DNA of 32,678 nucleotides from Candidatus Altimarinota bacterium. GTDB lineage: Bacteria; Patescibacteria; JAEDAM01; BD1-5; UBA2023. Below are positions 26,849-32,678 of the stretch, piece after piece; positions within the stretch are counted from its first letter, which is position 1; each line of letters starts with the position of its first letter. The position numbers were made by a program, and so were the translations under genes. The stretch is from contig JAGYHI010000006.1 of NCBI GenBank assembly GCA_018457335.1, positions 1 to 32,678 on the forward strand, read 5' to 3'. The notes beneath the pieces were generated by a model, which searched no databases, was not told the origin of the DNA, and saw nothing but the letters and a program-made list of their open reading frames with translations.

Positions 26849-28348
26849 TTAAACAAATATGTCATCGACGTGGGAAGTATCGGGATTGGGATTGAGTTTG
26901 CATTCAACCGTCCAGTCTCCTCCAAAAGTTGAACTGAGCCTCTCTTGGATCAGCGTTTTTGTTTGTATCTCATTGACTTTGTTATAGTTCCATTGACTGG
27001 TAAAAGAAAGTGTGAGAAAAGTATTTTCACAAGTAAAACTTGCACTTTTGAGTGCAAAAACAAGCCCACTGTGTCCTTTGAGTTCATCGAGAAATCGACG
27101 ATATGAAAAATTCTCCACTCTAACTTGTCATTTTAAATTTGATTCAGAATCTTTCATTTTCTGCACATCTGGTTTTTCATTTTCTTGTTTTGGCGATAGT
27201 TTTGTCTTTCGCGGCTCAGTTTGTATTTGAGGAGATGAAATTGACTCGGGTTCTTTTTTTTCTGGGGTTTCCGGTTGTTTTACCCCTGTTTTTATTGTTG
27301 CATTTGAGGTTTGTGTCGGAGTTGGTTTTTTAGGTTCAAATCCCTGTGGCTGACAAGCTCGTAGGAGTGTGATTTCTAGGAGTAAAATTCCGTCTGGAAT
27401 TATTTTGATATCACGATAATTTTCTTGAAAAATCCTTATAATTCTATCGTATTGGACAAATTTTTCATTTCCGATATTTTCGATGAGTTTATCTCGTAAA
27501 AAATACAAAATACTATCAAAAAATCACTGCACTTCGATATGTTGTTTTTTAAAATTTTCCAGCTGCTTTTTGATTTCTGGAGTATTAGACTCAAATAAAT
27601 CTTGCACAATTTTTGAAACTAAATTTTCATCTACGAGAGAGAGTGCAGACATTACATGTTCTTTTGAAAGTGTATTATCTATTGTATTTTGTTCTAGAAT
27701 AGTTAAAGCATCACGGGCTCATCATCGTGCAGCTTGTGCTATGAGTTTTAAAGTACTGTCATCAGTAGAAATTCCTTCTTGTGCGGTGATATTTTTAAGA
27801 TGTTCATAGAGTTTTTCGGTAGGAATACGACCAAAGTCAAATCGTAGAGCACGTGATCGAATGGTTTCAGGGACTTTGTGGATTTCTGTGGTTGCAAGGA
27901 TAAATTTGACATGTGCTGGTGGTTCTTCTAGGGTTTTAAGAAAGGCATTAAAAGAGGATCCTGAAAGCATATGAACCTCATCAATAATATATATTTTATA
28001 TTTTCATTGTGTAGGCAGAGTTTGCATTGCTTCAATTAATTCACGCATATTGTCAACCTGCGTATGACTTGCAGCATCCATTTCAATGACATCTAAAAAA
28101 GAGTTTGAATCAAAATCACGACAATTTTTGCATTCGTGACATGGATTTCCATTTTTAGGATTTTCACAGTTTATAGCCTTGGCAAAGATTCGAGCACTCG
28201 AAGTCTTTCCGGTCCCACGAGAACCCGTAAAAATATAAGCGTGCCCGATTTTTCCAGATTGGATAGATGATTGTAGAATTGTACGGACGATGTCTTGTCC
28301 GATAAGCTCGTCCCAGTCTTTGGGTCGATATTTTGTGTAAAGAGACAT
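26849..28348 (-). CDS. dnaX: DNA polymerase III subunit gamma/tau
   Basis: A 499-residue clamp-loader ATPase. It loads the sliding clamp and links the replisome. Residues: YTKYRPKDWDELIGQ at the N-terminus, Walker A GSRGTGKT (42-49), a four-Cys zinc site (NCENP, NPCHECKNC), Walker B-type YIIDEVHMLS, and LEEPPAHVKFILATTE. A low-complexity Pro/Lys/Glu/Thr linker (~325-400) separates the clamp-loader core from a short C-terminal domain (~410-499). Five in-frame TGA codons, two of them adjacent (ARGGARDAL). I saw no clear slippery site giving a shorter gamma form. Own promoter at 28357-28384; downstream genes are the AI-2E permease and miaA. Confidence 0.96.
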
Positions 28349-28356
28349 ATATTTTT

Positions 28357-28384
28357 AGTATATAGAAAAGCATCAAAAAGGCAA
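28357..28384 (-). promoter_or_regulatory. Promoter of the dnaX-permease-miaA unit
   Basis: On the minus strand: -35 TTGCCT (28379-28384), 16-bp spacer, -10 TATACT (28357-28362), 8 nt before the dnaX ATG, so the leader is extremely short or the mRNA nearly leaderless. Confidence 0.65.
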
Positions 28385-28425
28385 ATTGTCTCTTACACTT
28401 TTGAGTAAAAAATGTATTCTCATAT

Positions 28426-29064
28426 TTATTTTTTTTGAAATACTAAAATTTCTCTCTCTTGCTCGGCAAGCGAATATAAAATACTTTTTTTCTGGACGAG
28501 ATGATATTTTTTAAGGAGTTTTGGAATTTCACTTCTTTCTTCTTGTGAAGGGGTTTTGTAGAGTAAAATATATCCTCAATTTTTTATAAAAGGCACTGAC
28601 CAAGGAACAATTTTTGTAATGTAAGCAGTTGCACGAGAAACGACAGCATCATAATGCTGATAAAATTCTCAATTCTTGTGGAGATTTTCTGCACGGTCAC
28701 GGATACTTTTTATGTTTTCAAGTCCAAGTTTTTCACAAAAATAAGCTTGTGCGTCTGTTTTTTTCTTGACGCTATCGAGGAGCATCATTTGTAGGGAATT
28801 ATCTGCGATTTTGAGCGGAATACCAGGAAAACCACCACCAGAGCCGATGTCGATAATTTTTTTGAGATTATTTTCTCGCAAAAAATCAAGTGTGAAAAGA
28901 CTATCTACAAAATGTTTTTCGACAATATCTGACTCCTCGCGTATCGCTGAGAGATTTGTATGCGAATTGTACTCGATAAAAAGTTTTAAAAATTTTTGAA
29001 AGAGTATTTCTTGCTCTTTTGAGAGTCGGATTTTGTATGTTTGAAAAAAAGAAAAAGTGTTCAT
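28426..29064 (-). CDS. rsmG: 16S rRNA (guanine-N7) methyltransferase
   Basis: A 212-residue RsmG (GidB). It methylates N7 of G527 in the 16S rRNA 530 loop using SAM. Visible: NLSAIREESDIVEKHFVDSL (family N-terminal block), the SAM-binding loop DIGSGGGFPG (72-81), LLDSVKKKTDAQAYF, then VVSRATAYITKIVPW. Two in-frame TGA codons (HKNGEF and IKNGGYILLY) cut the protein at residue 131 under standard code; reading through restores the usual length (~210). It ends 77 nt before dnaX, which has its own promoter, and is divergent from the glycosyltransferase gene. Confidence 0.95.
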
Positions 29065-29071
29065 ATGTAAT

Positions 29072-29099
29072 AATGTATTGATTTTTTTAATTTTTTCAA
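29072..29099 (-). promoter_or_regulatory. Promoter of rsmG
   Basis: On the minus strand: -35 TTGAAA (29094-29099), 16-bp spacer, -10 TACATT (29072-29077), 7 nt before the ATG. It overlaps the divergent glycosyltransferase promoter. Confidence 0.5.
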
Positions 29100-29105
29100 T
29101 ATATT
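29078..29105 (+). promoter_or_regulatory. Promoter of the GT2-PEGA unit
   Basis: -35 TTGATT (29078-29083), 16-bp spacer, -10 TATATT (29100-29105), ATG at 29127. It overlaps the rsmG promoter on the other strand. Confidence 0.5.
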
Positions 29106-29126
29106 ATCGCAGATATTTCTTTTTTT

Positions 29127-30602
29127 ATGAAATCAAAACTCTACAAAACGCTCAATTTTTGGCTTCCGAAAATTCCGTTTTTAACCCTTATATTCACGCT
29201 TTTACTGCCGATTATTATTATTAACATAAATTATGACGCAGGTTTATTTTTTATCGCACTCTATATTTCTTATTGGACGATAAAGGTTTTTGAGTCGTAT
29301 TTTTTCGTTCTTAAAAGCTATCTTTCACTTTTGCGAGTTGCTAAAATAAACTTTGCAAAAAATGAAATTTTACACCGAGATGCAAAAAATTTGAAACATA
29401 TTGTAATTGTTCCAGTCTATACAGAGCCGCTTGATGTCATCGAAGAAAATATTAAATCACTTTTAGCAAATATTTATGAGTACAAACAAAATATCACAAT
29501 TATTTTAGCGACTGAAGCACGTGCGCCAGATGCCGAGAAAAATGCAAAATATATCATCGAAAAATACAAAGATAATAAAATGAAAATTGTAAATATTGTG
29601 CATCCGGCTGATTTGCCAGGGGAGGGAAAAGTAAAATGAGCCAATATTACTTATGCGATTCGAGAGTATGAAAAACAAGAAAAACTCAATCCTAAAAGGA
29701 CTTTCGTGTCCACTATCGATACAGATACTAAGGTTGAGAAAAAGTTTTTTTCTATTGTATCGTGGATTTTTTTGACGACAGACCACCCACATCAAGCAAT
29801 TTTTCAATTTACTCCACTCTACTCAAATAATTGGAAAAAGTGAAAATTTTTTGCTCGTATTGTAGCGGCTGGGACGACGATTTGGCAGCTTTTTGAGTCA
29901 CAAAATCCAGAATTTTATAGAAATTTTGCAGTCTATGGACAGAGCCTTCTTTGTCTCCATAAAGCCGATTATTGGTCAAAAACCTCTATTGTGGAAGATG
30001 GTATGCAGTACTGGCGAGCTTATTTTGGTTGGGATGGACTTTTTCGTATTGTTCATACGCCAGCAATTTGTGAAATGGATGTCGTCGAGGAATCAAATAC
30101 TTTCAATACTTTTCGTGCCCAGTACAAGCAACTTCGTCGATGGAGTTGGGGATGTAGCGATATTGAATATGTAATTCCAAAATTTTTAGAAAACAAAAAA
30201 ATTCCAAAAAAAGATAAAATCCGAAAAACTTTTTACCTTATCCAAAATCATCTTTTTTGGGCTGGTGGTCCGATGCTTCTCTTTTATATTGGGTATATAC
30301 CAGGATTGTTTTCTACAATTGAGAGTTCACTGGCGACTTTTACAGTTCCAATAGCGACTTCTGTGATTTTTACATTTCTCTTTTTGACGATTATTTTCCC
30401 GTCGGTTATCTCGATTCATATCCTCTCAAAATACATTCATTTTTCTTTTAAAGATTATTTATTTAGTTTGTTTCAGTGGATATTTTTACCAGTTTTGATG
30501 TTGACGCTCTTTTCTTTTCCTGCTATTGAAAGTCAGTTTCGTTTATTTCTTGGTAAAAGAATTGATAGTTTTGATACCACTAAAAAAATGTCTCGTAATT
30601 AA
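29127..30602 (+). CDS. Membrane glycosyltransferase, family 2 (cellulose-synthase-like)
   Basis: A 491-residue processive-type GT2 enzyme, which builds a glycan from nucleotide sugars at the membrane. Two N-terminal helices (~15-60), a cytosolic GT-A domain opening HIVIVPVYTEPLDVIEENI, the DTD metal/nucleotide motif (198-200), an ED pair (290-291, VEDGMQYW) and QLRRW (335-339), the QxxRW motif of processive enzymes. Then four C-terminal helices. Two in-frame TGA codons (KVKGAN, KKGKFF). Unlike typical chitin or hyaluronan synthases the C-terminal part is short; the product is unknown. The PEGA-domain gene follows 5 nt downstream, suggesting they act together at the cell surface. Confidence 0.9.
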
Positions 30603-30607
30603 TTTTT

Positions 30608-31948
30608 ATGCTTGATTCTTATTTCGAAGAAGTTCGTAAAAGACGGTCTATTTCCCGTATTTTTTGGATTACTGTTTTTATTTTTTGATGTTTGTTGTAT
30701 TCCTTTTTTAAGGGGTATTACTTCTCTTTTAAGATTGGCCTGAAAGCAATTATTCCAGCAGAATCAAATACTGGTGCAATACAACAGGGGACGAGTACAG
30801 GTACAAAAAAATGAGATTCAGTTTTTAAACAATTTGGTGTGGTACATATGATTACGCGACCTAGTGACATTAGTATTTTTCTTGATACTGATACGATTGA
30901 TTCTGGGGAGCGAAAAATGGTAAATTATGGAGATTACACGATGCAATATCAAAAAACTGGATATTTTTGAGGACAGAGAAAAATTACTATCAATCAAGAA
31001 ATTCCTTATTATATGGATAGTATTTCTCTTGTTTCAACTCCAGTATATTCTCCATTTAATCTCAATAATTCGTATAAATTTTCTCATATTGAAGACGATG
31101 TATGGCTTACATATTCTCAGACAGGAGCATTAGTATTTTCGGAAGCTTTTCAACAAAAAATAAAAATCCCTTTTAAATCATCTTGGAAAAATATTTGAAA
31201 TGGATATGTGTGGGACTCTAAAAAAATCTTGCAATATAATCGATTTTTGTGAGAATTTCGACCAAAATCATTACCACACCTTTCTCAGTTTCTAAAAAAT
31301 TGTAAAAATCCGCAATTAAAGTATGATTTTATTTCTTGTCAAAATACAAAAAATATCATAAATTTTGATGAAAAAATTTTTGAATATGTCGTGGAAAGAG
31401 GAAAAAACTATATAAAAACTCCAAAAAAACTCTGGCTTTACAATGAAAAATGAACAGATATGAAACAATATTTGCTCACTGGATCACTTTCGACCGCGAA
31501 AAATTTTATACATATCAATGATGATTGGTATTTTTGAAGTGGATCACAAATGAAACCTCTAAATCCTATATCAGATGCTCCGGTTTTTTCTTTCCCAGTA
31601 GATATGATTTTCGCGAGTAAAAAAATTAATGATTATTTTGTATTCCTTGGAAAAAAAGACCAAAAAAATATCGCAATCGTTTTTGATCCAAAACACGAAT
31701 TGGAACCAAATATTATCGATCTTCCAAATATTGATTTTTCTGAAAATACTATTCTAGCCATTGATGATACAATTTTTATAAAAACCCAAAATGCACTTTT
31801 ATTTTTCTATAAAAAAGATTCGCTTTATCATATGATTTTAGAAGGAAAAATCCTGGCTTTTGGAAAAAATTATGCAATTTATATACCAAAAAATCCACCA
31901 AAAGGAAATCAAAAAGTCTGGCGAGCAGATTGGAAAATTGGAAGATAA
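30608..31948 (+). CDS. PEGA-domain single-pass membrane protein
   Basis: A 446-residue protein with a basic N-terminus, one membrane helix (~18-37, IFWITVFIFGCLLYSFF) and a large extracytoplasmic part. Residues ~75-130 fit a PEGA domain (ITRPSDISIFLDTDTIDSG, then VNYGDYTMQYQKTGYF, then QRKITI), a small beta-sandwich common in surface proteins. The rest (~150-446) has repeated beta-strand-like stretches such as AIDDTIFIKTQNALLFFY, possibly a propeller, with no recognised catalytic motif. Seven in-frame TGA codons; standard code leaves only three scraps, so the gene would be lost. Co-transcribed with the GT2 gene; a role in glycan handling at the surface is inference. Confidence 0.8.
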
Positions 31949-31949
31949 T

Positions 31950-31978
31950 TTGCTTTTTTACTAAAAATATGCTAAAAT
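31950..31978 (+). promoter_or_regulatory. Promoter of the DUF1622 gene
   Basis: -35 TTGCTT (31950-31955), 17-bp spacer, -10 TAAAAT (31973-31978), starting one base after the preceding stop codon. ATG is at 32012. Confidence 0.65.
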
Positions 31979-32011
31979 AAAAGAAATAAATTTTTCTAAT
32001 TTTCATATTTT

Positions 32012-32368
32012 ATGCTTCATCCATTTTTATTCACCTTTTCGAGTTATATAGAACTTTTCGGGATACTTATATTAATTTACGGAAGTTTTAAAATTGCCTT
32101 TCGATATTTTATTATTGAGTTTGAAAGTTTTCGTAAAAAAAATCTCACAGAGAAAATGCAAGATATTCGCTATGAGATTGGGATTTATATTTTATTTGCA
32201 CTGGATTTTTTGATTATCGCGGATATTATCATGACGATTTCTGATCCGACGCAAGATGAGATGATAAAGCTTGGTGTGATGATTATCATTCGTACAATGA
32301 TTGGATATTTCCTTTCAAAAGAAATAGAAGGTATTCATCAATTCGAAAAAATGAAAAAGGAAAAATAA
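32012..32368 (+). CDS. DUF1622 family membrane protein
   Basis: A 118-residue protein with three membrane helices (~10-30, 53-74, 84-101). The segment FALDFLIIADIIMTISDPTQDEMIKLGVMIIIRTMIGYFLSKEIE, seen in pieces, matches the DUF1622 pattern: a long helix, an AD-I-x-T motif, then a VxxIRTxxxxFL helix ending in acidic residues. The family's function is unknown; some members are thought to be small membrane accessory proteins. It has its own promoter. The converging metallophosphoesterase gene ends 5 nt beyond its stop. Confidence 0.85.
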   Translation: MLHPFLFTFSSYIELFGILILIYGSFKIAFRYFIIEFESFRKKNLTEKMQDIRYEIGIYILFALDFLIIADIIMTISDPTQDEMIKLGVMIIIRTMIGYFLSKEIEGIHQFEKMKKEK

Positions 32369-32373
32369 AACAT

Positions 32374-32678
32374 TTATACGTGTGATACGGTTTCTTTCCA
32401 GTTTGGAATGATCCCATAGAGATCAATCGCTCTGACTTGCCAAAAATCCCCAGTCTCAAAACAATATGCTGTGAGATGTCCACCAAAACAACAGCCTGTA
32501 TCGAGTCCGATTGTATTTTTTCGGATTCGTAGTCCATCAACTGACCAATGTCCATAGATGATTGGTTTTTCTCCTTTGTAATATTCATACCAAGGCTTTC
32601 AGTTATATTCATTTCGAATTGTAGTTGCGATTTCTGGCGGTGTATCTAGCCCATATTCTGGATGTACTCATCCATGAA
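32374..32678 (-). CDS. Metallophosphoesterase, C-terminal part (5' end outside window)
   Basis: The last 101 codons of a calcineurin-like phosphoesterase. Visible: HGGVHPEYGLDTPP (metal/substrate-binding HGG), then KPIIYGHWSVDGLR with the metal-ligand GHW, then GLDTGCCFGGHLTAY, the closing motif of PP1/diadenosine-tetraphosphatase (PrpE/ApaH-like) enzymes. Two in-frame TGA codons (GGV, NGKP) encode Gly. The catalytic N-terminal GDxHG and GDxxDRG motifs lie beyond the window edge. The subgroup (protein phosphatase or Ap4A hydrolase) cannot be settled from this part. Confidence 0.85.

Noticed and set aside
1..32678. CRISPR arrays, tRNA or rRNA genes, insertion sequences
   Set aside because: No evenly spaced repeats, cloverleaf sequences, rRNA segments or transposase motifs were recognised on either strand.

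Overview
The window reads as a low-GC genome segment from an ultra-small Patescibacteria/CPR bacterium of the Absconditabacteria (SR1) or Gracilibacteria (BD1-5) type. The decisive evidence is that UGA is sense: roughly 70 in-frame TGA codons fall inside otherwise intact conserved proteins, many at positions that are invariant glycines in the family (the P-loop of MiaA, the AAA1 pore region of the Clp ATPase, motif III of the UvrD-type helicase, the OmpR-type winged helix of the response regulator, the MurA C-terminus). All coordinates below use translation table 25 (TGA = Gly; stops TAA and TAG only). A standard-code gene caller would cut most of these genes into pieces. Nearly all genes start with ATG, preceded by an A/T-rich leader with no visible Shine-Dalgarno. 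A consistent promoter (-35 TTGCTT-like, 16-17 bp, -10 TATAAT-like) precedes many units.

Layout, left to right. (1) 1-4055, plus strand: leucyl-tRNA synthetase (5' end outside the window, with a NUDIX domain inserted at the end of the editing domain), a PsiE-type membrane protein and an EamA-type transporter, ending at a bidirectional terminator. (2) 4144-7300: YvcK/CofD-like protein on the minus strand, divergent from an SPFH protein, an NfeD protein and HrcA. (3) 7312-13334: a type I restriction-modification island. It opens with its own promoter and a strongly structured ~200-nt RNA ending in a terminator just before hsdR, followed by hsdR, an hsdM-hsdS fusion, and a HEPN-like gene whose frame is broken at a UUUAAAA slippery heptamer. 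(4) 13350-14316: rpsO and a rhomboid protease. (5) 14313-20236, minus strand: an OmpR-type response regulator, murA, a 63-residue coiled-coil protein that standard-code calling misses, and a UvrD-type helicase/PD-(D/E)XK nuclease split by a 352-bp tandem duplication. (6) 20428-24226: a ClpC-type ATPase and a stand-alone cyclic-nucleotide-binding-fold protein (plus), then a histidine phosphatase (minus). (7) 24298-24756: a small cysteine-rich, probably exported protein. (8) 24787-29064, minus strand: rsmG, dnaX, an AI-2E-family permease and miaA. (9) 29078-32368, plus strand: a membrane GT2 glycosyltransferase with a PEGA-domain membrane protein, then a DUF1622 membrane protein. (10) The 3' part of a metallophosphoesterase on the minus strand runs off the right edge.

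How it fits together: most of the window is housekeeping (translation, tRNA modification, replication clamp loading, cell wall, proteostasis). The accessory part is the restriction island at 7.3-13.3 kb, which carries the most unexplained structure: the leader RNA and the slippery-site HEPN-like gene. The broken helicase-nuclease and the cysteine-rich exported protein are the other places worth a second look. No tRNA, rRNA, CRISPR array, transposase or integrase was recognised.
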